Assembly (NCBI GenBank): GCA_964602515.1
Contig: CAZRRJ010000005.1
Location: forward strand, 1-64,000
Direction of reading: 5' to 3'
Origin: Carboxylicivirga sp964602515
Lineage (GTDB): Bacteria > Bacteroidota > Bacteroidia > Bacteroidales > Marinilabiliaceae
Length of the DNA stretch: 64,000 nt
The first letter of the stretch is position 1, and each line of letters starts with the position of its first letter. Shown piece by piece: positions 34,967 to 45,500 of this stretch. The notes under the pieces were generated by a model that saw only the letters and a program-made list of their open reading frames with translations, made no database searches and had not been told where the DNA came from. The translations under genes were made by a program, and so were the position numbers.

Positions 34967-35464
34967 AATACAATATTAAATTTCACCTACTCTTATCCCT
35001 TTTCAGCTTCCGGGGCACCAAATAAATATAACATATTTATGGTACACTTCGAATATATAAAATAATATCATATTTTTAATACATAAAACTTCATTACTTT
35101 ATTAAATAAATACATAATTCAATATACACCAAATTTGTTACTTATACTTCTTGATCTGCCATTAAATATAATATCAAACCAGCTTGACTTTTTAACTTTA
35201 TAATACTTCGCAAATTAGAGATAAATAAAGCCAATTAAAAACCATTTCAACTATCTATAGCAGCATCAAATACGTAAAGTAAAGATCTCTTAACCATTCA
35301 TGATATTGGCACGATCGATAGCATAGTATTACACATAAGACTAAATCAGTGGAAGGTATAAATGCTTTAGAAAGATAATGCTGAATATGATGCCACTAGA
35401 AGAGTAATATAAGACCTAAACATTAACGTTTACACATATTAACTACTTTTCTTATCTTTCCGAT
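34967..35464. other. Non-coding region upstream of the GG peptide and the AGCS transporter
   Basis: About 500 bp, very AT-rich. It holds the right copy of the direct repeat (about 35337). Promoters for the minus-strand peptide and the plus-strand transporter must lie here, but I see no unambiguous TAnnTTTG box. Confidence 0.4.
35337..35364 (+). repeat. Right copy of the direct repeat
   Basis: AAGACTAAATCAGTGGAAGG followed by TATAAATG; see the left copy at 33429. It lies about 370 bp beyond the GG-peptide start. Confidence 0.6.
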
Positions 35465-36850
35465 ATGGAACAAATTGAAAAAAGCATTATTGCATTTAGT
35501 AATTTTATCTGGGGCACTCCGCTATTGGTACTTTTATTAGGGGGTGGTTTCTTCTTTATGATCTACAGTAAACTAACACCCTTCCGTTATATTTTTCATG
35601 CTGTAAATATCCTTAGGGGGAAATACGACGACCCCAATGAGGCAGGTCAAATTAACCATTTCCAGGCACTATCAACTGCCTTAGCTGCTACTGTGGGCAT
35701 GGGAAATATTAGTGGTGTTGCAGTAGCCATTGCCGCTGGTGGTCCGGGCGCAATATTCTGGATGTGGGTAAGTGCCATATTAGGGGTATCAACAAAATTC
35801 TTTACAGGTACACTAGCAGTTATGTTTCGCGGTAAAGACGATAAGGGCGAAGTGCAGGGTGGACCAATGTATATTATTACTGAGGGGCTGGGACAAAAGT
35901 GGAAGCCATTGGCAGTATTCTTTGCTGTAGCTGCAATGTTTGCCGTTTTTCCAGTCTTCCAGAGCAACCAACTTACACAGGTTTTTCGCGATGTTGTACT
36001 ACAACCTAATGGTGTGGAAACAGGGTTTTCAACAGATTTAATTACCGGTATCATTATAGCACTTATTATGTCTGTTGTTATTTTTGGTGGTATAAAACGT
36101 ATTGGTAAAGTAACTGCCAACATTGTACCTTTAATGGTATTGCTTTATATCCTCATCGTTTTCTATATTATTTTTTCTCATCCTGATCAGCTTTGGGATG
36201 CAATTACCCTTATTTTTACTGATGCTTTTGATGCACAATCGGTATTAGGTGGGGCAATAGGCATTATCATTATCACAGGCATTAAACGAGCTGCTTTTTC
36301 AAATGAAGCTGGTATTGGTACAGCTCCACTGGCACATGGTGCAGCTAAAACAAATGAACCAGTTCGGGAAGGCTTAGTGGCAATGCTCGGTCCTATTGTA
36401 GATACTTTAATTGTTTGTACCATGACTGCTTTAGCCATTTTAGTAACCGGTGTATGGCAAACCAGCGATACAGATGGTATTACATTAACAGCCTTAGCCT
36501 TTGATAAAGCCATTCCTGTTTACGGTCCTTACTTACTGATTCTTTGTGTTATTTTCTTTGCTCTGTCAACTATGTTTGCATTTCCATATTACGGTAATAA
36601 ATGCTCTTCTTACCTTTTCGGAACAAAATCAAAAAATATCTATAATACGCTTAGTGTTTTAAGTGCTGTAGTTGCCGCTGTAGTTTCTATTGATGCCGTT
36701 ATAGCATTTATTGATTCGGCTTATGCTCTTATGGCTTTTCCTAATATGATTGCTGCTATTTTACTTGCTCCTCATGTAAAACGCGCAACAGCAAGTTATT
36801 TTAAACGACTAAAAGAAGGCAAAATTGAGAAATACAGCAATAAGCTGTAA
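35465..36850 (+). CDS. Sodium:alanine symporter family (AGCS) transporter
   Basis: Inner-membrane Na+-coupled uptake of alanine, glycine or glutamine. 461 residues with about ten to eleven membrane helices. Family signature near the N terminus: FQALSTALAATVGMGNISGVAVAIAAGGPGAIFWMW; later FFTGTLAVMFRGKD, GGPMYII, FSNEAGIGTAPLAHGAA and FPYYGNKCSSYLFGTKS. The substrate cannot be told from sequence. The GIN-domain gene follows 53 bp later on the same strand and may be co-transcribed. Confidence 0.95.
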   Translation: MEQIEKSIIAFSNFIWGTPLLVLLLGGGFFFMIYSKLTPFRYIFHAVNILRGKYDDPNEAGQINHFQALSTALAATVGMGNISGVAVAIAAGGPGAIFWMWVSAILGVSTKFFTGTLAVMFRGKDDKGEVQGGPMYIITEGLGQKWKPLAVFFAVAAMFAVFPVFQSNQLTQVFRDVVLQPNGVETGFSTDLITGIIIALIMSVVIFGGIKRIGKVTANIVPLMVLLYILIVFYIIFSHPDQLWDAITLIFTDAFDAQSVLGGAIGIIIITGIKRAAFSNEAGIGTAPLAHGAAKTNEPVREGLVAMLGPIVDTLIVCTMTALAILVTGVWQTSDTDGITLTALAFDKAIPVYGPYLLILCVIFFALSTMFAFPYYGNKCSSYLFGTKSKNIYNTLSVLSAVVAAVVSIDAVIAFIDSAYALMAFPNMIAAILLAPHVKRATASYFKRLKEGKIEKYSNKL

Positions 36851-36903
36851 CTTCTGCTTCTACCTGAGCGTCAAATAAGTTGAAATCATTAAATAAAAAT
36901 ACC

Positions 36904-37605
36904 ATGACAAACTTGCCACAAAGATTATCTTTATTATTTATTACATCTCTTTTGGTTACTATTCTGACAGCACAAGAGAAAGAAAAACGAACCATTAGTG
37001 ACTTTTCCAACATTAGTGTATCATCTGGAATTGATTTATACATTACACAATCTGATGCTATTGACCTTGAAGTTATTTGTGACAAAAGTGAATTACACCG
37101 CTTAATTACAAAGGTTGAAGACAATACTTTAAAAATATACATGAAAGGTGATTACAGCTGGAACTGGTCCAAAAATAAAGTACCCAAAGTGTATGTAAGC
37201 TATAAAGAACTTACAGAACTTAGTGCAAATGGCGGTTCGGACATTTATGGACAAAATGTAATAACTAGCCCTAAGTTAAACATTAACAGTAGTGGTGGCG
37301 CCGATATCTATGCCGAAGTTAAAACTGATGAGTTAAAAATAAACAGTTCGGGAGGTTCGGACATTAAAATAAAAGGAGCGGCTACAAAACTGACTGCTTC
37401 TGCCAGTGGTGGTGCTGATATTAATGCACGTGAACTAAAAGCTCAAATAGTAAAAGTTAATTCATCAGGTGGTGCTGATGCAATTGTTTGGGCAGAAAAA
37501 GAAATTACTGCCAAAGCAAGTGGCGGTAGCGACATTGATTATTATGGAAATCCAAAGGTAAAATCATTATCTGAATCAGGAGCTGGCGATATTCATCATC
37601 GCTAA
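36904..37605 (+). CDS. GIN-domain (DUF2807) exported protein
   Basis: Signal peptide (LLFITSLLVTILTAQ) followed by a GIN domain, a right-handed beta-helix built from repeating rungs. In this protein the rungs are visible as recurring SSGGADI / SSGGSDI / ASGGADI elements every about 17-20 residues (from about residue 110 on). The domain begins with FSNISVSSGIDLYITQ. Members are cell-surface or periplasmic proteins of unknown function, sometimes called auto-transporter adhesin heads. About 233 residues from the ATG at 36904; an earlier TTG is less likely. Confidence 0.85.
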   Translation: MTNLPQRLSLLFITSLLVTILTAQEKEKRTISDFSNISVSSGIDLYITQSDAIDLEVICDKSELHRLITKVEDNTLKIYMKGDYSWNWSKNKVPKVYVSYKELTELSANGGSDIYGQNVITSPKLNINSSGGADIYAEVKTDELKINSSGGSDIKIKGAATKLTASASGGADINARELKAQIVKVNSSGGADAIVWAEKEITAKASGGSDIDYYGNPKVKSLSESGAGDIHHR

Positions 37606-37624
37606 TATACTGTAACGATACAAA

Positions 37625-37652
37625 AGAGGGTGTCTTAATTTTAGACACCCTC
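37625..37652. terminator. Bidirectional terminator between the GIN gene and rho
   Basis: GAGGGTGTCT / AGACACCCTC with a seven-base loop, 20 nt after the GIN stop. The plus side continues with TCTTCTTTGTT and the minus side with TTTTGTATCG. Confidence 0.75.
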
Positions 37653-37681
37653 TTCTTTGTTATATCTGAAAGAATAATCTT

Positions 37682-39421
37682 TTAATTATCATTCATCGAA
37701 ATCATAAATTCTTCATTCGAGCTGGTCTTCTTCATCCTGTCATGCAAAAACTCCATAGCCTCAACAGGGGTCATATCTGATAAGTAATTACGAAGAATCC
37801 ATATACGGTTCATCATTTCAGGATCCATCAACAGATCTTCACGACGTGTGCTTGACAAGTTAACATCAACAGCAGGGAAAATACGCTTATTAGAAAGACG
37901 ACGATCTAACTGAAGTTCCATGTTACCAGTACCTTTAAATTCTTCAAAGATTACTTCATCCATTTTCGAACCTGTTTCAGTAAGTGCTGTTGCAATAATA
38001 GTTAATGACCCTCCATTCTCAATATTACGGGCAGCTCCAAAGAAGCGTTTTGGACGATGAAGAGCATTGGCATCCACACCACCGGAAAGCACTTTACCCG
38101 ATGCAGGTGAAACAGTATTGTAAGCACGAGCAAGGCGTGTTATTGAGTCTAACAATACAACGACATCATGACCACACTCTACCATTCTTTTTGCCTTCTC
38201 TAAAACAATGTTAGCCACTTTTACATGACGCTCTGCCGGCTCGTCAAAAGTCGATGATACAACCTCGGCATTTACGCTACGTGCCATATCTGTAACTTCT
38301 TCAGGACGTTCGTCAATCAGAAGTATAATCATATACACTTCAGGGTGATTTGCAGCAATTGAGTTAGCCACATCTTTTAGTAAAACTGTTTTACCTGTTT
38401 TGGGCTGAGCTACAATTAATCCACGCTGACCTTTACCAATAGGTGCAAACATATCAACAACACGTGAAGACAGGTTTACTCTTGCCCCGGTTGCCAGATC
38501 AAATTTCTCATTCGGGAAAATTGGCGTTAAATGATCAAACGGAACTCGATCGCGAACAAAAGATGGCTGACGCCCATTTATTTGCTCAACTTTTATAAGA
38601 GGGAAATATTTCTCCCCTTCTTTTGGTGGACGTATTGTACCCAATACTGTATCACCTGTTTTTAGTCCAAATAATTTAATCTGTGACTGGGATACATAAA
38701 TATCATCAGGAGAGTTAAGATAATTATAATCTGAAGAACGCAAGAATCCGTATCCATCAGGCATAATTTCTAATACCCCTGATGCAGAAATAATACCTTC
38801 AAATTCAAATTGCTTATCATCTTTACGTTCATTGGGACGACGGTTATCGCGCTTATCATTCTGAAAACGACGCTTACCTTGGTCATCCTGATGTCGGTTA
38901 TCGCGAGGGCGATTATCATTGCGCATCCCCCTGTCGTCACGACGTCTGATTTCACGTGGTGCCTCTGTTAATTTTTCTTCCTTAACCTCTGCTGTTTCCT
39001 GATTCTCAACAGCAGGCTTTTCTTCTTCTTTAACAACAGGCTTTTCCTCCCTCTTAGGTTCTTCTCGCTTTACGGACTCGTGTTTTACCTCTTTACGAAC
39101 CGTTTTTTCAGAAACTTCTTTCTTTTCTTCTTTATCCGGTGAAATTGCTTCAGCTGCTTCAGCAACTTTTGATTTCACAGAAGAAGCAACAGGTCCGTCC
39201 GGACGAGATGTTCTTGGCCTTTTAGAGCGTGATTTACGATCAGCTGGGGCATCTTTCTTACCTGCTTTTTTATCAGCAGAAACCTGAATCGCCTGCTCAT
39301 CCAAAATTTTGTATACCAAATCCTGCTTTTTGAAGGATTCAACACGTTTTACGTTAAGCTCCTTAGCTATCTGACGTAGTTCAGCGAGCAACTTTTTATT
39401 TAGTTCTAGTATATCATACAT
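37682..39421 (-). CDS. rho: Transcription termination factor Rho with long charged insert
   Basis: Hexameric RNA helicase that ends transcription. 579 residues, longer than the 419 of E. coli. Residues about 1-45 are the Rho_N domain (LLAELRQIAKELNVKRVESFKKQDLVYKILDEQA). Residues about 50-205 are a low-complexity Lys/Glu/Arg-rich stretch ending in RRDDRGMRNDNRPRDNRHQD-type repeats. The CSD-like RNA-binding domain follows (ASGVLEIMPDGYGFLRS), then the ATPase core with Walker A QPKTGKTVLL (about 338-347), LLIDERPEEVTDM, VVLLDSITRLARAYN and the C-terminal TGSKMDEVIFEEFKGTGNMEL. Such disordered inserts are common in Bacteroidota Rho proteins. Confidence 0.97.
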   Translation of the reverse strand: MYDILELNKKLLAELRQIAKELNVKRVESFKKQDLVYKILDEQAIQVSADKKAGKKDAPADRKSRSKRPRTSRPDGPVASSVKSKVAEAAEAISPDKEEKKEVSEKTVRKEVKHESVKREEPKREEKPVVKEEEKPAVENQETAEVKEEKLTEAPREIRRRDDRGMRNDNRPRDNRHQDDQGKRRFQNDKRDNRRPNERKDDKQFEFEGIISASGVLEIMPDGYGFLRSSDYNYLNSPDDIYVSQSQIKLFGLKTGDTVLGTIRPPKEGEKYFPLIKVEQINGRQPSFVRDRVPFDHLTPIFPNEKFDLATGARVNLSSRVVDMFAPIGKGQRGLIVAQPKTGKTVLLKDVANSIAANHPEVYMIILLIDERPEEVTDMARSVNAEVVSSTFDEPAERHVKVANIVLEKAKRMVECGHDVVVLLDSITRLARAYNTVSPASGKVLSGGVDANALHRPKRFFGAARNIENGGSLTIIATALTETGSKMDEVIFEEFKGTGNMELQLDRRLSNKRIFPAVDVNLSSTRREDLLMDPEMMNRIWILRNYLSDMTPVEAMEFLHDRMKKTSSNEEFMISMNDN

Positions 39422-39726
39422 AACTATAACAATACTGTTTAAAGGAAATACTTATAGAATTTAATAAACTATGAAATATATTCGAAAAGTTAAAATAGAA
39501 TTGGCTACCTGACAGGAGCCAACTTTAATCAATACAAATCTATGGAAAGTTTATCACCTCTCAAAACAATTTCATCAAATTAATCTCTCATCCCTAGTTT
39601 TTTAATAGTCAATGGCTTTGTTGTTCATAAAAAAAGATGCACTTTTAGTGTACTTTTAAACAAAATCTAAAATCTTAATGTTGTAATATTATAAGCCATA
39701 CACCACACATAACTGCAATTAAAATT
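39422..39726. other. Divergent intergenic region rho / rpoD
   Basis: About 305 bp, AT-rich and without coding signal. TACTTTTA at about 39650 is close to the TAnnTTTG box and may serve rpoD. Confidence 0.4.
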
Positions 39727-40593
39727 ATGAGACAACTAAAAATAACGAAACAGGTTACAAATCGCGAAACCCCCTCGCTCGACAAATACCTACATGAAAT
39801 AGGAAAGGTAAAATTGCTTAATGCTGAAGAGGAAGTATCTTTAGCAAAAAAGATCAGGATGGGTGATAACAAAGCTCTTGAGCTTTTAATTAATGCCAAC
39901 CTTCGTTTTGTTGTTTCTGTCTCAAAACAATACCAAAATCAGGGTTTAAGTCTTCCCGATTTAATAAACGAAGGTAATCTTGGTTTAATTAAAGCAGCAC
40001 AACGATTTGATGAAACCCGGGGATTCAAATTTATCAGTTATGCCGTTTGGTGGATTCGTCAATCTATACTTCAGGCACTTGCTGAACAAGCACGTATTGT
40101 AAGGCTACCACTTAATAAAATTGGCTCTATTAATAAGGTAAATAATGCATTCTCACGACTCGAACAGGACTTTCAACGCGAACCTACAACCAATGAGATT
40201 GCCAAGCTTTTAGAGATGGCGCCAAAAGAAGTTAAAGATGCTTTAAATGTGTCTTCGCGGCATATTTCAATGGATGCCCCACTTAAAAAAGATGAAGATA
40301 ATACTTTATATGACGTACTGCTTTCTTCTGAATCCCTAAGCCCCGATACACACCTTATTGACAACTCGTTAAGACAGGAAATAGATCGTTCTCTAGCTAC
40401 CCTTTCCACACGAGAGGCCGATATTATTAAATTATATTATGGCTTAAATGGTGAACCACCTTATTCGCTGGAAGAGATTGGTAAACTTTTTAACCTCACA
40501 AGAGAACGTGTTCGCCAAATTAAGGAAAAAGCGATTAAACGTTTAAAGAACACTTACAGAAGTAATATTTTACGTTCTTTTTTAGGTCAATAA
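39727..40593 (+). CDS. rpoD: Primary sigma factor, short Bacteroidota type
   Basis: Housekeeping sigma factor that recognises the TTG / TAnnTTTG promoters of this phylum. 288 residues: region 1.2 (PSLDKYLHEIGKVKLLNAEEEVSLAKKI), 2.1-2.4 (NLRFVVSVSKQYQNQGLSLPDLINEGNLGLIKAAQRFDETRGFKF, YAVWWIRQSI), region 3 and region 4 (LSTREADIIKLYYGL, YSLEEIGKLFNLTRERVRQIKEKAI). It lacks region 1.1 and the large nonconserved insert of E. coli sigma-70, as expected for Bacteroidota. Confidence 0.96.
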   Translation: MRQLKITKQVTNRETPSLDKYLHEIGKVKLLNAEEEVSLAKKIRMGDNKALELLINANLRFVVSVSKQYQNQGLSLPDLINEGNLGLIKAAQRFDETRGFKFISYAVWWIRQSILQALAEQARIVRLPLNKIGSINKVNNAFSRLEQDFQREPTTNEIAKLLEMAPKEVKDALNVSSRHISMDAPLKKDEDNTLYDVLLSSESLSPDTHLIDNSLRQEIDRSLATLSTREADIIKLYYGLNGEPPYSLEEIGKLFNLTRERVRQIKEKAIKRLKNTYRSNILRSFLGQ

Positions 40594-40646
40594 AGAAGCT
40601 CAAAATAAATGTATTAAATATCATGATGATAATACCAAATGTGTTG

Positions 40647-40654
40647 TACTTTTG
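40647..40654 (+). promoter_or_regulatory. -7 box upstream of rpe
   Basis: TACTTTTG fits TAnnTTTG, 40 nt before the rpe ATG. Purine-start GCA follows. Confidence 0.5.
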
Positions 40655-40694
40655 CAGCACATTTTTTATTTAATATAAACAAGAAACATTTATA

Positions 40695-41351
40695 ATGAAA
40701 CATTTAATTGCACCATCGCTGCTTGCTGCTGATTTTAGCAACCTTAAGAAAGACGTTGAAATGATAAATAACAGTGAGGCTGACTGGTTTCATCTGGACA
40801 TAATGGATGGTGTGTTTGTTCCTAATATTTCGTTTGGTATACCTGTATTGGAGTCGATCAAATCAATAGCTAAAAAACCTTTTGATGTGCATTTGATGAT
40901 TACTCAGCCAGAACGCTATATTGAAACGTTTAAAAATGCGGGAGCAGATCTTTTTAATGTTCATTACGAAGCCAGTACACACCTTCATCGTACAGTACAA
41001 TCGGTTCACAGTAATGAAATGAAGGCTGGCGTTACACTCAATCCGCACACACCTGTCTCTGTTTTGGAGGATATTGTTAACGAATTAGATCTTGTTTTAC
41101 TAATGTCGGTTAATCCAGGTTTTGGGGGACAAAAGTTTATTAAAAATACCTATAATAAACTTGAACAACTAAAAGAACTCATTCTTAAAAAGAATAGTCG
41201 TGCACTTATTCAGATTGATGGTGGTGTGGACAATACTAATGCAAACCAATTAGTAAGTAAAGGTGCTGATGTATTGGTTGCCGGTAGCTATGTTTTTAAA
41301 TCGTCAGATCCGAATGCAACTATAGCAAGCTTAAAAAAGCTGGATTTTTAA
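40695..41351 (+). CDS. rpe: Ribulose-phosphate 3-epimerase
   Basis: Interconverts ribulose 5-phosphate and xylulose 5-phosphate in the pentose phosphate pathway. 218-residue TIM barrel with family marks IAPSLLAADFSNL, FHLDIMDGVFVPNISFG with metal/catalytic Asp, FDVHLMITQPE, NVHYEA, GVTLNPHTP, VLLMSVNPGFGGQKFI and IQIDGGV ... GADVLVAGSYVF. Normal length. It follows rpoD by 101 bp with its own promoter. Confidence 0.97.
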   Translation: MKHLIAPSLLAADFSNLKKDVEMINNSEADWFHLDIMDGVFVPNISFGIPVLESIKSIAKKPFDVHLMITQPERYIETFKNAGADLFNVHYEASTHLHRTVQSVHSNEMKAGVTLNPHTPVSVLEDIVNELDLVLLMSVNPGFGGQKFIKNTYNKLEQLKELILKKNSRALIQIDGGVDNTNANQLVSKGADVLVAGSYVFKSSDPNATIASLKKLDF

Positions 41352-41413
41352 TATCCGCACTTAGCATACACTAAAGGAAGAAATACTCCTGAATGTAAAT
41401 GCGACAGCACATT

Positions 41414-41456
41414 TAAATCCGATACTCCTGATAACTGTCAGGAGTATCGGATTTAA
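41414..41456 (+). terminator. Terminator of rpe
   Basis: AAATCCGATACTCCTGA / TCAGGAGTATCGGATTT is a long perfect stem with a six-base loop followed by an AT-rich tail (TTTAATATTT), 62 nt past the stop. Confidence 0.7.
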
Positions 41457-41537
41457 TATTTATGTGACAGAACAGCCAGACTGCTCCTGTTCTCTCCTAA
41501 ATGATAATTGTTACACCGAACAAAGCTTACTAACAAC

Positions 41538-41568
41538 TTGGTAATCACCCTTAACTTTTCTACTTTTG
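41538..41568 (+). promoter_or_regulatory. Promoter of the methyltransferase gene
   Basis: TTG at 41538-41540 and TACTTTTG at 41561-41568 with a 20-bp spacer match the Bacteroidota -33/-7 layout, 26 nt before the ATG. Confidence 0.6.
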
Positions 41569-41594
41569 CTACTGTTTATACACATAAGAAATAA

Positions 41595-42314
41595 ATGGCA
41601 GGGGAATTATTAAACGATCCGATGGGACAAGCCGCATTAGATTACTTGGCGGGCAAGCGTAATCTTGAAATTATAGTTCAATCCAATATCATTGAGGATG
41701 ATGTTATTCCTGTTGATTATCTGTTCAGATCATTAAAGAATATGCCTATTCTGGAAAAGAAAGCGCTAATTCACTGTAGAGGTAAAGTTCTTGATTTAGG
41801 CGGCGGTGTTGGGGCACACTCATTAGAACTTCAGAATAAAGGCCTTGACGTTACTTTACTTGACAGCTCTGTTGGTTGCTGTAACACGGCATCACAACGC
41901 GGTGTTAAAAAAGTTATTCATGCCGATTTTTATAACTATCATCCAAACAATACGTATGATACGGTATTGTTAATGATGAATGGCATCGGATTGGCTGCTG
42001 CTGTTGATCATTTACCCGTATTCTTTTCAAAGGTAAAGGAGTACCTGAAACCAAATGGTCAAATATTGCTTGATAGTTCAGATTTGCGCTATTTATTTAT
42101 TGAAGAAAACAGTTATTGCGAATTGCCGGAAGAACAATACTATGGAGAGGTGATGTACACGATGGCATACGGTAATCATAAAACAGAACCATTTGAATGG
42201 TTATTTATAGATCCAATTCTTTTGGAAACAAAAGCTAAAGTTTATGGTTTTAAGTTTGATAAAATAGCAGATGGAATGCACTACGATTACTTGACAAGGC
42301 TAACGCTTATGTAG
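41595..42314 (+). CDS. Class I SAM-dependent methyltransferase
   Basis: 239 residues. The SAM-binding motif I is VLDLGGGVGAHSLEL, followed by the acidic end of strand 2 in VTLLDSS, post-I HADFYNY and motif IV YDTVLLMMNGIGLA. The N-terminal segment (MAGELLNDPMGQAALDYLAG) is a family-specific cap. The substrate is not recognisable. It stands alone between rpe and a large secreted protein. Confidence 0.85.
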   Translation: MAGELLNDPMGQAALDYLAGKRNLEIIVQSNIIEDDVIPVDYLFRSLKNMPILEKKALIHCRGKVLDLGGGVGAHSLELQNKGLDVTLLDSSVGCCNTASQRGVKKVIHADFYNYHPNNTYDTVLLMMNGIGLAAAVDHLPVFFSKVKEYLKPNGQILLDSSDLRYLFIEENSYCELPEEQYYGEVMYTMAYGNHKTEPFEWLFIDPILLETKAKVYGFKFDKIADGMHYDYLTRLTLM

Positions 42315-42546
42315 TAAATTTACCTTGTTCATCAATTGAATAATGCATTTTATCAAATGATGCTTGACTTTACTAGTATTGATTATTAACCGAAATTTAT
42401 TTTTCAAATCAATTTAGTATCTTTCGAGCTGTTTATTAAGTTTAAAACAAGCGGTTTATATTCTTTGTGGGGAAGATTATCAGACCTTAGTGTTGGTTTT
42501 ATATTGAGGGAAATTGTTTATAGCAATGCATGAAAATTATGACATT

Positions 42547-45500
42547 ATGAGATATTTATACAGGGTTATTTCATTTACGTTACTGTTTTTTATCTACCAA
42601 TCCGGATACGGTCAAACCTACCTTCCTAATAATGGAGCAACAGACGTTTCATATATGCCTGCCTTATCGATTACTTTTAGTCCGGGAGATATAGTAGCCA
42701 TTAATTCGGGTTTTAGCATTTATGTTGCCTATACTGATTTTTCAAATCCTATTGAACTCTCTACCGGGGGAACAGGATTCCCGCCGTCAACTCAGGATCC
42801 GAGGTTAAGCGTTACCAACCATATTTTTTCCATTGACCTTTCATCAACTCCACTGTATTACGGTGCAGAATACCTGGTTTATATACCAAGTGGTGCATTA
42901 ACAGTTAACGGTAGAAGTTTCAATGACCTCAATAATCCCAGTGCTCCAAACTGGACCTTTACTATTGAAAATGAACCCATAGCCAGTTACACCTTAAATC
43001 CGGCTAATAGCGCTACTGGTGTTTCAGAAATGCCAACACTCACTATGACTTTCAATTCAGGGGATGTATTAGCATTAAATTCCGGTTTTAGCATTTATAT
43101 CGCACATACTGACTTTTCAAACCCCATTGAACTAACCACCGGAGGAACCGGATTTCCACCATCAAGTCAGGACCCCAGATTACAAATATCCAATCATGTT
43201 TTCACTTTTGACTTATCTGCTACAAAATTGGATTATAGCTCTGATTATATGGTTTATATACCAAGCGGTGCATTAACGGTAAATGGAAGTGTATTCACCG
43301 AGTTTAATAATGTCAGTAATCCAAACTGGGTTTTTACCACTATTGCCGCACCAATACCTAATATTACGAACTTTAACCCTCTTCAAGATGCTGTTAATGT
43401 TCCTGTCAACCAGAATTTCACATTAACATTTAGTGAAAATATCCAATTTAAGACGCCAATTGATATCAGATATATCAGTATAAATCCTCCAACAGGACCA
43501 TCAATTGATTATAAAGTTGGACCGGGTGATATCAGTTCATTCCTGGAAATACCACCTGTTCCGGGCAATCAACTTATTATTAATTCTAAAATAGATCTCG
43601 AATTAAACACAGAGTATTATATTACTATTCCGAGTGGTGTAATTGAATCTACTGATGGAGCCGGTTTTGCGGGATTAACAGATAATCCTTCTGAAGACTA
43701 TCGCTTTACTACAGTTGGAGCACCATTATGGGCTGACGGGTATCCATTCACCGAAAATATTTCACCAATAAATGCTGATATTGTAGGTCAGACCGACCAT
43801 AATGGAAACTATATCTATGTTGTTACATCAAGCTCAACTTCTCCTTCCGTAATTCAGATTAAGAATGGTACTGACCACAATGGTACACCGGCATTATATA
43901 CAAATTCAGGTACACCTGGAACTATGAGTGCCAATATAACTTTTAGGGAATCAATTGATATAACAGGGCTTGACACACAACCTACAAGCTATTATGTTTA
44001 TGCTGTAGCAACATCAACAAGTGGCTTTGATTCTAACATTGGAGCAACAACCTTTACAACACTTGAACGTGATGCTCCAATAACAACATTTGATCCGGCC
44101 AACGGCGCTACAGACATTTCGGTTTCTTCAAGCATAGTTATTACTTTTGATGAACCCATAAGAAATGTTGGTGGAACAATCATTGATAATTCAAATGCTG
44201 CTGATTTAATCAGTATTCCTTCGTTTACTGACTATACAGTAACAATTGATGCCACTAAAACCATACTAACCGTCACCCCCAATACACCATTTAATGGCGC
44301 TACTACCTATGCTGTTATTGTAGATCCTGTTGAAGATTATTTAGGTAATGCACAAAGTTCTGCATCAGTATCCAGTTTTACTACTGCTGATTACATCACC
44401 TGGAATGGGTCAAATACAAGAAACCCAACAAATTGGGATGATCCAAGTAACTGGACAGGCGCATTGGCTCCAGGTGCTAATGTAAGAATACCGGCCGGGG
44501 TAGCTAATATGCCAGTTATTTCAACTAACACACCTAACTTTGTAAAAGATATGGTAGTTGAAGCAGAAGCTACAGTTGATATTACATCTACAGGACATTT
44601 AACAGTTACAGGTTTTTACATTATGCAATCGTCGAACACTGGCAAGGGCAATGCCTCACTCCTAAACCAGGGAACGCTAAATGTAATTGATAACAACAAT
44701 ATACAAATACACCAGAGTATTACTTCATCACCAGTAAAATGGTACTTTTTATCGTCACCTGTAAATGGTGCAACCCAAACTAATATTAACTGTACTGGTA
44801 CTGTTTATTCCTACAACATTAACACCGACACGTGGTCAGCCAACGGAGCTGGAACAGAAATGGGGGCTGCTATTGGTTATAAAGTATATTCAACACAAAA
44901 CATGTCATTTAGTGGTGCCATTAACAATAATTCATCGTACACCTTTAACGCAAACAGAACGGCTGTAAATGCAGGCTGGAACTTAGCAGGCAACCCTTAC
45001 CCCTGTTCTATTGACTGGAACTTATTAGATTTAGGCACAAATGGTATTACAAATGGTTTTTGGGTATGGCTTAACGACACACAGCAATACGGCACATATA
45101 ATGGTAATGCTGAATTAGGAACCAACCTAAGTGATGTTGGCACAAGCCTTATTCCTTCAAGCCATTCGTTTTGGGTAAAAGTACCTTTAAACGAAACAAG
45201 TGGTACACTAACTATTCCGGCATCTGCACGAACACACAATACGGCAACGTATTTAAAATCTGGATTATCTGAAAATAAAGGTACCATAAGACTTTTAGCT
45301 AAAAAAGGAGAACAAACTGACGAAACGGTTATTGCTTTTAACAATGCTGCTGATGATCTTTTTGACAATCATGATTCAGAAAAAAGATATGCCAGTAGAT
45401 ATGCCAATTTCTTTGAGATTTTTTCCATTACCGATGGTAAAAATTTATCTATTAACAGCTTTTATGAACTTGGAGAATCTAAAACAGTAAACCTTGGTGT

